Shown: one piece after another, positions 23,450 to 35,150 of the stretch
Layout of the letters: the number at the start of each line of letters is the position of its first letter
How positions within the stretch are numbered: the stretch's first letter is position 1
NCBI GenBank assembly: GCA_036365515.1
Contig: CM070877.1
Coordinates: 68,847,022 to 68,911,021 of the forward strand
DNA from: Torymus aiolomorphi
Lineage: Eukaryota > Arthropoda > Insecta > Hymenoptera > Torymidae
Direction: 5' to 3'
Length of the DNA stretch: 64,000 bases
Notes under the pieces: model-generated
Told to the model about the DNA's origin: nothing
Seen by the model: only the letters and a program-made list of their open reading frames with translations
The model's database searches: none
Position numbers and translations under genes: made by a program

Positions 23450-25165
23450 AATAAATCATTCAATAATTACTTTCTTTAAATTAATATGGTAAAAATAAAG
23501 GTAGGATATACCTAAAAACGATAGAAAATGACAATTCTTGATTTTCTATTTATTTTTAGCAATATGAAGCAATATAAAGTATAGTGTAGCAATACTAAAT
23601 GAAAATGAAATATTTAAATGATTTGACAATAATATAAATCCTCTCTACCGACGTTTCCAGAAAGTCATCCGTGTAGGCAACTCCAATACACGGTACTTTA
23701 AGAAGTACCCTGTATTTTAGTAATTCAAAGTTTTCTCGAAAACCAAACTACCACTTGATGTAAAACTTTGGGAAGTGAATTTAAATAAAAAAATGAAGCG
23801 GGAACAGGTATATTATTACATCGAAATAAGCAACAAATATTTTTTCTGTCATTTATTGTTTACCGACCGCGTACCAGCGTAGTTGCTTGTACGCTATACC
23901 TCCCCTTTCGTAATATTTTTATACGTAATACTGAATATTTTGAAATAAACGCGCACTTGTCCCCGCTCAGTTACACAACAAAGAATGTTTACAAATTTAT
24001 AGCATACCTTTTAGAGGACTAAAAATTATAAAAACCTTGAACTACTGACGATGTGATTATACCGCTTGATTGAAATCGTGGAGCAGACGACGCCTAACCA
24101 TATCTCTTAATTACGCTTGGGATACAAAACATCAATAATTAATTCTTGCGTAAAAGAATAGCTAACCCCGCTCACTATTACACTAAGCAATCTTCTAAAT
24201 CATATCCTGACAATAAATAATACGTAGATTTTCCAAAAACCTTGAACTACTCCACGAAGTGACACACGTTCACACGAATGAGATTGATGGGCAGTGCATG
24301 GGAGGTGGCGAGAATGCCACAGTTATACGGCGCTTGAGTAATATTCTCATGTATATTGCGTACGAGTACGACCGGGCACGACGTGGCGCCGCGACCTCGA
24401 CTATACGCGAAAGTCCGGGCCGTACCTAGATCCGTATAGCGTAAGATATAGATTTTGATCCTATCGCAAGAAAAAGGAGCAACTGAAAAGCTTTCAAACA
24501 ATGTACATAAGCTGCACTATGTCTGCCCCATTGATATGAGGCATTAGACGTAGGCGCAGAAGTTGATGTCCTTTAAGCGCCGTAGCAGCAGTAGCTAAAT
24601 GATGCCAGTGAAGGAACAGTGACTTGATGAGGGCACAACACATGATGGAACAAGACAACCTGGTGCAGACTACCCTACCAGTTGTCAAGTACAGTTCACT
24701 TTTCAGTTCTGAAAAGACTTTCACTCGTGCACCACTGTTAAGGAAGTCTTCACACATGTAAAAGTTGAAGCAAAGACTTGAGATGCCAAAATTTTATATC
24801 AGTGCTGTCCAGGCCAGCAGACAATATTTAATTAAATATTATTTAACAATGTGAAATTATCATGGTTAGTATCTAATCTGTGGGCTAAATCTTTTAAATT
24901 AAAGCTAAATGCAAGCTACACAAGCAAATATCTCTCATGTAAAAATCCGAATGAAAACTTCTTTCCTACAAAGCCAACCAACTCTACTATACCAGCTATT
25001 CTCAGTGTGTTAATGTGAATTCTTCATTTTTTTGTGAGATGGTTGACTTTATTAAGAAATTTTTATTCGTGTTTTTGCATAACAGATATAGCTTGTGTAT
25101 TTTCCAGTACAGTAGTACTAGTTCTAGTATTTAAATTTTCAAACCTTAGAATAATTCTCTTTTTG
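23450..25165. other. Non-coding stretch flanking the UBA3 exon
   Basis: The sequence is AT-rich with a GC-richer island at 24240-24760. Minus-strand frames of 84 and 87 codons in that island are unrecognised and lack clear splice signals. Nothing else could be supported. Confidence 0.35.
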
Positions 25166-25172
25166 AGTGGGA

Positions 25173-25613
25173 TCTGGGAAAATCCACTTAATACTTTTAA
25201 CTATAGGCGAGAATTCTTTTTTCGTGTAATTTATTGCTGCTATGGGCTTGCCTTACGAAGCACAGGAACCAGTCTTGGAGAAAAATCTTCAATGTAAACT
25301 AGAAAATAAGTCCTGTAATTCATATTAGTGTGCAACACAAGGCGCAGCCTAGGGATGTACAAAACTGTCTAAAAAAAAGTCTACTTTTGAAAAGTTTTGA
25401 AAAGTGGACCTTTTTAGACAGTTTTGTACATTTTCAAGCAGCACCGTGTGTTGCACACTAATATGAATTACAGGAATTATTTTCTAGTTTACATTGAAGA
25501 TTTTCCCCCCAGACTTGTTTCTGTGCTTCTCAAAGCAAGTCCATAGCAGCCATAATTACTCGAAAAAAAAAAATTTTTCCCTATAGTTAAAAGTACTAAG
25601 TGAATTTTCCCAT
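25173..25613. mobile_element. Hairpin MITE, ~200-bp arms
   Basis: The left arm (from TGGGAAAATCCACTTA) and right arm (ending TAAGTGAATTTTCCCA) are inverted repeats running to a centre at about 25400, where CTTTTGAAAAG-type sequence forms the loop. Short frames on both strands are mirror images of each other and not genes. The right end lies four bases from the donor of the exon-like segment at 25618. Confidence 0.7.
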
Positions 25614-25617
25614 ATAC

Positions 25618-25759
25618 CTGAAGCTTTACTAGTGCTTTGGGTGCACCTGATTTTCTCCCTATAGCTTCTAATTCTGGTTGAGGCAGTAACGGGTAATCTG
25701 ATCTGCTGATTGAGTTTCTGCTGTTGCAGAGGTATAGTTTATGGTCATTAATGAACTTG
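25618..25759 (-). CDS. Exon-like ORF with acceptor and donor, unassigned
   Basis: Minus-strand segment of 142 bp bounded by TTTCCTTTATTTCCAG|CAAG and CTTCAG|GTATAT. After one base of a split codon it gives 47 open codons, including YPLLPQPELEAIGRKSG and PKALVKLQ. Composition and flanking signals look like a genuine internal host exon, but I do not recognise the protein. The immediate neighbour downstream is a hairpin MITE. No partner exons could be named, and it may be a relic. Confidence 0.35.
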
Positions 25760-26065
25760 CTGGAAATAAAGGAAAGAATCACATGTCGTGCCGGCTGCAG
25801 AAGCTGCAGTACCTTGCCATACAAATAGACTACTCCTGGATCTCAATTCAATGATGTAATGATCAATGATGTAATGCAGGTGAAGAGAAATTGTAGAGCA
25901 ACCAGAAAGAAGATGACAAATTGAAGTGCGTTACTTGGAGCTGTTTGTGTAACAAATAGAATGATGCTTTTACATACTTGATAATAGGGTAGAGAAAATT
26001 GTGATTTGAAAAGTTCCTAGAATAGCAAGTGTTTCTGTAACTCTGAATACAGAGGCAAGTGTTAA

Positions 26066-26287
26066 GCTCAAGTTCTTTGCGTTGATTTAAGCAACGGAAA
26101 TTATTTACTAATTATTGGATTTTACAATGGTCTAGTTGGTGCTCTCAAGTTGCAGGAATTTGAAGGTGCAATTACATCTAGTTCATATTCACTGAGCTAT
26201 TCTGATGAAAACAATATTTCCATTGATTTTTTGAATGTTTTACCGCAATCTGAAAAGTTCAGTTCAAGATTGAATTTGCTATTGTAA
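26066..26287 (+). CDS. Possible terminal exon, unassigned
   Basis: An open frame of 73 codons ends TAA at 26287, with possible acceptor AG dinucleotides at its left edge. It includes CVDLSNGNYLLIIGFYNG followed by LVGALKLQEFEG and a Ser/Asn-rich tail. The first part has the rhythm of a beta-propeller strand pair, but this is only an impression. No start codon or upstream exon was identified on this strand. It could be a random frame. Confidence 0.25.
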   Translation, partial: AQVLCVDLSNGNYLLIIGFYNGLVGALKLQEFEGAITSSSYSLSYSDENNISIDFLNVLPQSEKFSSRLNLLL

Positions 26288-26339
26288 ATGAGTAGGTGAG
26301 CTATGTAACTCAGGGCTCACTTACCCTCTGAGCTGGTGC

Positions 26340-26660
26340 TCGGCCGATAAGCTAGAGCGCTACCTTGCCGGCGGCCGATAATTGCAGGAGGTTGATAACC
26401 CAACATTACCAACAGTCAATAACTCAACTCTATCTTACCGGCAGAGTAGTCTACATTATCACCCAAATCTACCGACAGAGCGCTCTACCTTCCCGGCAGA
26501 GCAGTCTACCGGCAGTTGATAACCCAAATACTACATACACTATATACTATATACATATATATACTATACATACTACATACTATATACACTATGTATACTA
26601 TATACTATATACACTACATATACTATATAATATATATTATATGTACTATATCCGAATTTC
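26340..26660. repeat. 'ACCGGCAGAG' unit repeats and (TACTATA)n minisatellite
   Basis: First come several spaced copies of 'ctacctt.ccggcagag', then a run of ACTATATACTACATA-like units (26528-26650). A related pair of repeats occurs in the same order at 36860-37085, on the other side of the gypsy cluster. The T-rich block at about 26885-27010 is low-complexity. Confidence 0.7.
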
Positions 26661-27180
26661 CCAGCTGTCACCCATCCGAATGTTGCTTAACTGTCAATTT
26701 GAATTTCGTGCCGCCGAGAGTTCCGCGCGCTCAACTAGGCCGCGAGCGGCAGCAGTCGCGCTGTCCACTGCTGAGTAGGGACAGTGCCGGCTATAAGTCA
26801 GGCTGTGTCCAAATACTTGACGACCACCTACGCTCATACATCGTGTAAGTGTGGGTGATGGTTTGTTAAATAATTAATTAATTTATTAATTTTATATTTT
26901 TTTGAATTTTTTTTTTCAATTTTTTCATTTTTTTATCATTTTTATTCTTCATTTTTTTCATTATTTTCATTTTCTCCATTTTTTAATTTTTTCTCCCCTT
27001 TTTTTCTCCTGTTCAACAAGAGGAGCATAAGCGCTTGAACTTGAGTTTTAACCCATCTTGTACGATGTCAAGGACACAATCATCTACTCCCAATCCATAT
27101 ATAGATGTCTCGATAACACACAAAACATACATACTAGTACTATATCCCACCACCGCTCAGATAGAATGGGGTTCGCATCT

Positions 27181-28661
27181 TGTAGCGTAGTGATTGATTA
27201 TCCCACTGCTAAGGGTCAGGATTGTCCTCAGCTCCCTTACCAATCACTACGCCACCGATCATTTACTCCTCACCAGCAGTTGAGTCCCAACTCTCTCGGG
27301 TGGTTCGAACGAACTGCACGATCACGCTGAACTCCGACACAGAAACCCACAACGACTTATAACCGCTATATTATCGCCCTGAAAACGGGTAGGGAGAAGG
27401 TGGGAATAGACACGCACAGATAGAAATTATAGTCGCCAGTAAGAACACAGAGGGTAATAGTAACTAAGTTTATTCAATGCAAAAGATATGCAGCAACTGC
27501 CGTCGAGCCTTCCACTTGTTCCCTGGAAGGTTCGCTAGCCTAGAACAACACAAAATGGACACTCGAATAACTATTCTCGAACGATGGCTCGAAGGGGCAC
27601 GATTCCCAATGATCGCAACACCTAATAAAATCCGAAACTCCGGGGGTGATCCACTCCACGCACTCTGAAATAAAGAAGGACTCGACCTACCGACTTGGAC
27701 ACCACACTATCTCAATCACGACGCAAACGTTCCTCAACTTACTCTACTGCTGGTGACTTCTATTGGCGTTCTACCTTGATCTGCTAGCTAACCTACTTCG
27801 TTGCGAGTTAGAATCAGAGAGAGACCGGTCCAACCTTCTCCAGATCATCACCTTGCTTTTGACTCTTTTTTGACTCGTGGTTATCAGTGTCTGGCCCCCT
27901 TTTCCCCCTATCGTGGGGTTTTCCATGACCCGCATGTAATTAGAGCCGTGACACGGCTCTAGAAGGACATGGGCAGTCGTTTCCCTTATCTCCACCCTCC
28001 ACCTCCCGCAATGACCACCGATTGGTATTCGCGATACCTAATTGGCCCGTTCTGTGCGCGCGCACCCTAAACCTCAACCCCTTGACCCCGTACCGTCACG
28101 CGATGACTCGAGTTGTGACCGAAGTCCCTACTGTTCAGCCCGCTAGGTATTATTGCGAGTGTACTGCCCCTGACGGTCCCTGACGCGGTCGCTAACGCGC
28201 AATAATATGATCGCGCCTTAATTACGCGCGCACTCTCCGAACGCACTCACTCTTCGAGTCTCCTCTCTCTCCCGCCCGCGACTGCTGCCTCTACTCTCTC
28301 TTCCATGCGTGCGCGCACTGTAGTGTCGTCGCGATCCCTACCTCGCCGCTTCGCGCTCCCACTCTCTCCATGCGCGAGCACCGGGGCGCGGCGCTCAGTT
28401 CCCACCGGCCGCGTTCTTGTTCACCTCGCGCTCTATCTCTCCCTCTCAATGTCGGCTGTCGACGCAGCTCTCCGCCTCACTCGACCCTCCCTCGCGCCTC
28501 CCCCCCTGTCGTGGCTACGGCTAGCGCTCTCCTGGCTGCTTGGCCCGACGCGTGTTACTGTGTGAGTGTGCGTGAGTAAGTGCGCCGCCTGCTCGACAAT
28601 ATGGCGGCGCGCAGCAGACATGTGCTTGCGCCCCGCGGATGCCGTGCAGGCAGTTACATGT
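27181..28661 (-). mobile_element. Gypsy element 1, left LTR (inverted, 5' tip deleted)
   Basis: Reading on the minus strand from 28661 to 27181, this is the counterpart of the plus-strand LTR at 35165-36615. Shared landmarks include the CGCGGGGCGCG region, the long GC-rich middle and the end ...CACTACGCTACA. The first 12 bases of the LTR and the PPT are missing at 28661/28662, where zinc-knuckle ORF sequence joins directly, so a deletion has occurred. Long frames on both strands here are LTR artefacts. Confidence 0.7.
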
Positions 28662-29337
28662 CGGCAAGGCCTCCGGACTCGTTCCCTCCGATAGCGGGTG
28701 TCTGGCGACGGCCTCCGTTGCTTCCCAGCTACTCTGGCACGTGTCGGCGTTGGCGCTGGTCTGGCCGCGTCCCAGCAAGGCGTCCCTCCGGCTGTGACTG
28801 GGCGGTCGGTTGCCCCCCCCCCCACCGTCGTTGCGGCACACCACTCCTCCTTGTTCGCAGAGGTAGGTCAGATACGCCTCTCTGTACCGTGGACATGCTC
28901 GCAAGGTTGTTCCCCGCCGGCCGCAGTTATAACAGAACAGACTCGGCGGCTCGTGACAGTTAAATTGCGTGTGCCCAGCCTGTCTGCAATTAAAGCACGC
29001 GCCGCGGGGAGGATCTCGCCCGTCCAACGGTACGGAGCGGATACCTCCAAACAGGACTCCGCGGGTGGGGCACGCCCGTAGGGCCGGAAACCGGTCCGGT
29101 GACCGTGGTCGCCGTGGCGAAAGTGGCCGGCCAAAATGGTTGGAGACCGAGGGAGCCTCTGCGGGTTTTACGGCCTCCGTTGCTTCGTCCCTGGACTGCG
29201 AGGGAGAGGCTGGTGTCCCTTCGGTCGGATGCGGCTTCCGGGCTGGGGCCGATGGGGTTGATCCCTCGTCATCACTCTCCAGTCTATGGGGGTCGAAACG
29301 CTCCCGGCGCCCTCATCCACGTGGCCACACAGGCAAC
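28662..29337 (-). pseudogene. Gypsy element 1, left zinc-knuckle ORF fragment (inverted)
   Basis: The minus-strand frame 29027-28521 contains CFNCRQAGHTQFNC and CYNCGRRGTTLRAC, two nucleocapsid-type zinc knuckles (the second lacks the usual His). They are followed by an Arg/Gly-rich tail that fuses into the LTR. Upstream (to about 29337, other frames) it matches the acidic/proline-rich part of the plus-strand ORF at 33.27-33.5 kb. At about 29337 the sequence switches to plus-strand protease, marking a breakpoint between inverted pieces. Confidence 0.7.
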
Positions 29338-29339
29338 TA

Positions 29340-29700
29340 AAGGAGTTGGTGGGGGTCGAGGATGTGGTGGAGACAGTAACACTAGACAACAGAAACTTTA
29401 TTCGAGTCATGGTCAGAGGTGAACCGTATCTTGCGCTATTAGACCTTGGTGCTACAATATCGCTAGTGGGCTCACGACTCTCAAATAAATATCGAGTTCG
29501 CCTACGAGAGTCGAGTGGCCAGGTGAGAGGGATATCGGGAGTCCCAATAAAGTTGCAGGGTAACTTACGCATCTCAATCGACTTCGATGGCCACCTAGGA
29601 ATATTGGAGTTTCGAGCAGTCGAGGAGATTAAAGCGATATCATCTTAGGTATGGACTTTGGGGTCGAGTGGGACTTGTAGTTTCGGTTTCGAGCCAAACA
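29340..29700 (+). pseudogene. Gypsy element 1 protease (decayed)
   Basis: Retropepsin-like sequence with LLDLGATISLVG, where D-T/S-G is expected (here D-L-G), followed about 60 codons later by ILGMDFGVEWD. Frame +3 is open to 29648, with the flap and C-terminal motif continuing after a stop. The protease would cleave Gag and Gag-Pol. The altered triad and frame breaks indicate an inactive copy. Confidence 0.75.
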
Positions 29701-29929
29701 ATGGAAGTGCGAAGAGCAAGGGGATGGCACCCCTTTGCGGACAATATCGAGGATTCGAGCCCGGCGATCATAGCCGAATGTACAGACTTAACGTAAATGA
29801 CACCGAGTGAAGCCGAACGAATCAAAGAAATTGTCGATCCATTGGTTCATAAACAGGCCACGGACTATCTACCAATCATGCACCTGACGGAACATCACAT
29901 CGAGCTGACCGACTACACGCCAATTCGTC

Positions 29930-30512
29930 ATGCACCTAGGCGACGATCGCCAGCCCTGTGGTGAGATGCTCCGAGCGGGGATCATCGAGATATCCGCAAG
30001 CGCATGGTGCCACGCTCCTGTAATCCAGAAAAAATCAGATGGAAAATTTCGATTTTGCATTGTTTTTCGAGACTTAAACGCCAGGAGTAAAAAGGATGCC
30101 CATCCAATACCAAACATGGACGGCATACTAGATAAGCTGCGAAGAGCGAAATATTTACATCTCGAAGGTGGACTTAAAGAATCCATATTTCCAGGATGCC
30201 AATCGTACTGACAAATACGCCAGCGACATTTACAAGCTGATTGATGCATTATTCGGTCCTGAAATGGAGCCAAATGTGTTCGGATATCTGGATGACATCA
30301 TTATCGCGACCAATACCTTCGACGAACAGCAGAAATGGCTGGAAATCGTGCTAACGAAGATTCGAGATGCACAGTTAACGGTGAACTGGAAGTTTGGATG
30401 TTCGAGGGTGAGATATTTGGGATACTTATTGGATCGGGATGGGTTGAAGCCAGACGCAGAGGGGTTGAGCCGATCCTACGATATCCAGTCCCTAAAACAA
30501 AGAAACAGTTGA
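29930..30512 (+). pseudogene. Gypsy element 1 reverse transcriptase (decayed)
   Basis: The N-terminal fingers/palm part (29930-30211) has APVIQKKSDGKFRFC followed by FRDLN (the DYRxLN motif, mutated). The palm (30168-30512) has FGYLDDIIIAT, the YxDD catalytic box, and a YLGYLLDRDGLKPD thumb-proximal motif. A segment between the two is missing and the frames differ. The reading frame then runs into the (AG)80 tract after KKQLKRFL. Confidence 0.8.
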
Positions 30513-30521
30513 AACGGTTCT

Positions 30522-31251
<730 letters not shown>

Positions 31252-31350
31252 GGAAGCCCATCGCAGTACAAGTCGTGAAGGTTAGAGGATAACTTAATAT
31301 ACAAGCTGAGAAGCGATCCCATTTTAGGCCCAGTAACAGGGGAAGACGAC

Positions 31351-32434
31351 ATGTGGAAAATCGTGATACCAGCCGAGTACCGAAATCGAGTCCTTGTTCA
31401 CCGCGAGTTGACAGCAGGCTACCTGGGGGTAGAAAAGACCTACGAGAGGGTCGCACAAGAGTATTACTGGCCGGGAGTTCGGCACGGCGTGTACCAGTTC
31501 GTACAGGAATGCGACGAATGCCAGCGTTACAAAGCCGACCAGACAGCACCAAAAGGGTTAATGGAGGGTCGAGTTATCAAGCGCCCATGGGCGGTAGTAG
31601 CATCCGACTTAATGGAGTTTCCCCAGGGTAAAGGTCACTATAAGTACGCAGTCGTCTTCCAGGACTTATTCACTCGCTGGGTCGAGATGCGGCCGCTGCG
31701 AGCGGTCACTGGCAAAAATGTGGTAAAAGCTCTCGAGGAGTTGGTACTATTCCGATGGGGAACCCCGGGATTACCTTCTCACGGACAACGGGAAGGAATT
31801 CCGTAACAAGGACCTGGGGCGAGTTCTCGAGGTCTAAGGAGTGACGCTAGTAACGACGCCTCCGTACCATCCCCAAGCCAACACAATGGAGCGCAGCAAT
31901 CGGACCTTAAAAATGATGATCGCCACGTTCGTCAAAAATGACCATCGAAATTGGAACTAGCACCACCACGAGTTGCGACACACTATGAATACGGCGGTCC
32001 AGTTGAGCACTCGAGTTTCACCTGCGTTTCTAAATTACGGTAGGTAACCTGCCCCGGTGAAGAGTCTGAGGAGAGAGGTAGAGGTCAAGGGTCGTAAAGT
32101 GCGCATCTCACCTGAAGTATGGGCGGACCGAGGGAGAAGGCTGAACGCGTTGCGCGTTCTCGTGACGAAGAACATCGAAAGATCACATCAACGGCAGGCC
32201 GAATATTACAACAAGGGTCGCCAGAACGTTCCTTTCCAAGTGGGGAACATGGTCATGCGTAAGACACACATCCTGTCGAGTAGAGCACAGAAATTCTCCG
32301 CTAAGCTCTCTCCAGATTGGGAGGAACTCTATGAGATTCTCGAGGTCAAGCCCCCGAATGTTTACATGCTGGATATGGGGGGCGGACGCAGGAATCCTGA
32401 AGTGCATGTGAAAGAATTGAAGAAGTATCGCTAG
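31351..32434 (+). pseudogene. Gypsy element 1 integrase (decayed)
   Basis: The zinc-binding N-terminus is present with GYLGVEKTYERV (second His replaced by Tyr) and ECDECQRYK. The core has VVASDLMEFP, then a frameshifted TDNGKEF motif near 31790 and PPYHPQANTMERSNR near 31860-31890, supplying the D, D and E positions. The C-terminal part (32057-32434) includes FQVGNMVMRKTHILSS and ends HVKELKKYR followed by a stop. Frames change at least twice. A purine run (AAAAAGGGGGGG) follows at about 32440-32455. Confidence 0.8.
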
Positions 32435-33735
32435 GGTCGAATGAAAAAGGGGGGGTAGTGGTGAAGGAGGTATCAATGTCAACGGTGCTAAGTAAGTGTA
32501 TCGTCGTGGAAGTAAGGTGGTAGATAGTGATGCAACTCCTTCTGTGGTTCTTTTGTTTGTGTGTAACTAGTTCTTTCTTGTAGCGGAGTAGGAAGGATGC
32601 GCACTCGAGGTAATCGGGGTTAGTTGCAGGATGTCAAACAACGACGTAGCCGCTACTGCTACCGAGGTCGCCAGGGATTCAAGTCCCTGTCTGAGCCTCT
32701 CCCCTCTTCGTTCGCCCTTCGACGCCAGCAGCTAGGCCGCCTCGCTAGAGGAGATGCTGTTGGCGGATATGAGTCCTCACGACAAGTGGGGAGTGGCAGT
32801 GGCAATGGCCTCAAAGTGCCCAAGGAGGGCTGTGGAGCCCCAGTGGTTACCCTCACGGCACCATCGTTACTCAGGGGAGTAAAGCGCTCAATTATGGAGG
32901 CGGTCATGGACTGCGAGGTACTGTTGGGGGCCATGGAGGGAGAGAAGGGGTGGGGAAAACCCACAACCAACAGCCGGTAGAGGAGCTACACCGGTGGTTA
33001 CTGCAAAGTGACCACTCGGCGGACCTTTCACCGCCGTACATCCGGGTGACTCCCACCCAACACTCCACTGCTTCCATGGCAATACCTGGGGTCGCGAATA
33101 TCGAGGGGTCGAAAAAAGGCATGCCCGGACACGTGCGAGAACAGCCCGAAAATGAGGGGAGGTTCAAGCTATTAACCTTGGCAGCCATCGAGCCATTCCC
33201 GAAGAAAGAGCAGGAGTGGGACGAGGACGGGCCCTCCCCGCGGCTGCTCCAAAATGTGGCGCAGTCGCCGCGTGGACGAGGGCGCCGCGAACGCTTCAAC
33301 CCCCGGAGGCTGGACAGTGATGAGGAGAAACCAGCTACACCGGTGCCAGCCAGAAAGTTGCCGCCCGCCGAGGAGGAGAATGCCGGGGAGGAAACGGCCG
33401 AGCTTACAACCACTGGCGAGGCAGTGGGGACACCAGCCTCTCTCCCGAAGTCCCAGAACGAAGTAATGAACGCTGTAGTACCCGCAGAGGCCCCATCGGT
33501 CTTCAACTGGTAAGGCCGGCCACCTTCATCACGGCGAGTATATCCACCCGACCGATTGCCGGCCCTACGGGCGTACCCTATCCGAGGGGTGCTGTTCGGA
33601 GGCATCCGCACCGTACCGTTGGACGTGCGGGACCCCCTCTCCTCGCGGCGCGTGCTTTAATTGCAGACAGGCTGGGCACACGCGATTTAACTGTCGCGAG
33701 CCGTCCAGTCTGCTCTACTAAAATTGCGGCCGGCG

Positions 33736-34660
33736 CACACTGGGGCCGAAAGGTTCAAAACCACCTAGAGGTCATAATTCTCAACCGAATTTGAAAATTT
33801 AAAAACAGGAACTTTTGTGACAAAATACCAAAGATCGCTACGAAGCCTAATTTTGAAAATATGAACCTATAAATCTAATTTATAACCCCAAAATTTACAC
33901 TTGTGATTCCCAAAAATGCTATAAAACTTCAATTTATAAGTCCTTGACACATGCTCTCTTAACCTTGATTCATAAACGCTTGCACCAATAAACCCATGCA
34001 CCCATAAACCCTTGCACCCGTAATCCCATGCACCCATAAGCCCATGTACCCGTAAACCCATGCACCCATAAACCCATGCATCCATAAATCCATGCACCCA
34101 TAAACCCATGCATCCATAAATCCATGCACTCATAAACCCATGCATCCATAAATCCATGCACCCATAAACCCTTGCACCCGTAATCTGTGAGTAAAATTGG
34201 TCTACAGATTAAGTCTTGGGCCATTCTGTCAGAAATAGTGTATATTTTTAGGATATACATTGTATGTGGTTTAAATAACATTTTTCTCATTTTTATAGCT
34301 GATTTTGGCCTCAGAAGCCACTAGGTGTAAGACCCCCTTAAGACTTATGAGGTTAGGGCTTATAGGTTTAGAGTTTATGAGTGCATGGCTTACTTGATCA
34401 AAGAGTTCACGAGTAAAGGGCTTACAAATTAAAGGTTTATCGTATTTTTGGGATTTGCAGGTCAAAAATTGAATTGATTGGTTGATATGATAGGATTATA
34501 TGACTCCTTAGATTTATAGGTTAATTTTTTGGAAAATCAGGCTTCGTAGGGCTCTTCGATATTTGATAACGAATGTTCCTAAGCAAAAATTTTGAGATTC
34601 CGTTGAGAATTGCGACCTCTAGGTGGTTTTGAATCAAAAAATCCGTATGGCCCCAGTGTG
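33736..34660. mobile_element. Transib-like non-autonomous element (copy 3)
   Basis: The element is 925 bp with termini CACACTGGGGCC and GGCCCCAGTGTG. The inverted match extends inward over GGTTCAAAACCACCTAGAGG. Perfect 5-bp duplications CGGCG flank it (33731-33735, 34661-34665). The empty site can be read in the inverted copy at about 28.89-28.92 kb, where the zinc-knuckle ORF is uninterrupted. The interior holds a 16-bp minisatellite. There is no transposase. Confidence 0.85.
33968..34185. repeat. 16-bp minisatellite with 32-bp higher-order periodicity
   Basis: Units alternate between CATGCACCCATAAACC and CATGCATCCATAAATC, giving a 32-bp dimer repeat. The array lies inside the Transib-like element. 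Trp/Gly/His-rich frames on the minus strand are artefacts of it. Confidence 0.9.
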
Positions 34661-35150
34661 CGGCGGGGGACAACCTTGCGAGCATATCCACAGTGAGAAG
34701 AGGCGTATCTGACCTATCTCCGGGACCAGGGTACGGTGGTGAACCACCACGGCCAGAGCCAGTCGACCACCCCGCCGGCAGGCCCAGCTACCCAGGAAGG
34801 AGGGACATCAGCACCGACGCCCAGACAATGAAGGAGCCGTTGGGAGGCCCCACCACCTCCACTCGTGGTCCAGGCAGCAGAGACCAGCTACCCAGCTGGC
34901 GTCAGACCCACCGTTCAGGAGCGGGAGGACTCCTGGAGGGAGTAACACCACTGCCTCAGGCACTCAGCGACCAATACTCCTGGAGTAATTTACCTCCATC
35001 CGGCATCTGACGGGAGATTTCCAGGAGACTCTGCTGAGAGAATTCCTGGCTCAATAAACCGCTGTGAGTATAACCATTTATAACATTCGAGACGCAGGGG
35101 TGATCATGGGTTGAGGAAGCCATCAATTACGGGGTAATAACGTCTTGGTG

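Larger units (their letters stand above)
32631..35010 (+). pseudogene. Gypsy element 1 zinc-knuckle ORF between pol and the 3' LTR
   Basis: An ATG at 32631 follows an acceptor-like TTAGTTGCAG|G and starts MSNNDVAATATEVARD; a stop comes after 34 codons and the same frame then continues. A long frame (32950-33513) encodes an acidic/proline-rich middle with RGRGRRERFNPRR. Zinc knuckles follow in another frame (33653 onward: CFNCRQAGHTRFNC, then a stop before a second knuckle). The second knuckle is split by the Transib-like insertion 33736-34660 and the tail runs to about 35010. It lies where env would be, 3' of integrase. It is decayed, and the function is inferred only from the knuckles. Confidence 0.55.

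Noticed and set aside
28811..28823. Run of 13 C as a possible frameshift or regulatory site
   Set aside because: Simple homopolymer in a decayed element; no frame logic supports a role.
28305..29081. Several long plus-strand frames opposite the inverted zinc-knuckle ORF and LTR
   Set aside because: The minus strand has recognisable CCHC knuckles in register with the other copy; the plus frames have no motifs.
32655..32700. tRNA-like B-box phrase (GGGATTCAAGTCCC)
   Set aside because: No matching A box or cloverleaf; lies within the decayed 3' ORF of gypsy element 1.
33867..34290. Trp/Gly/His/Met-rich minus-strand frames
   Set aside because: They follow the 16-bp minisatellite exactly; no start context or homology.
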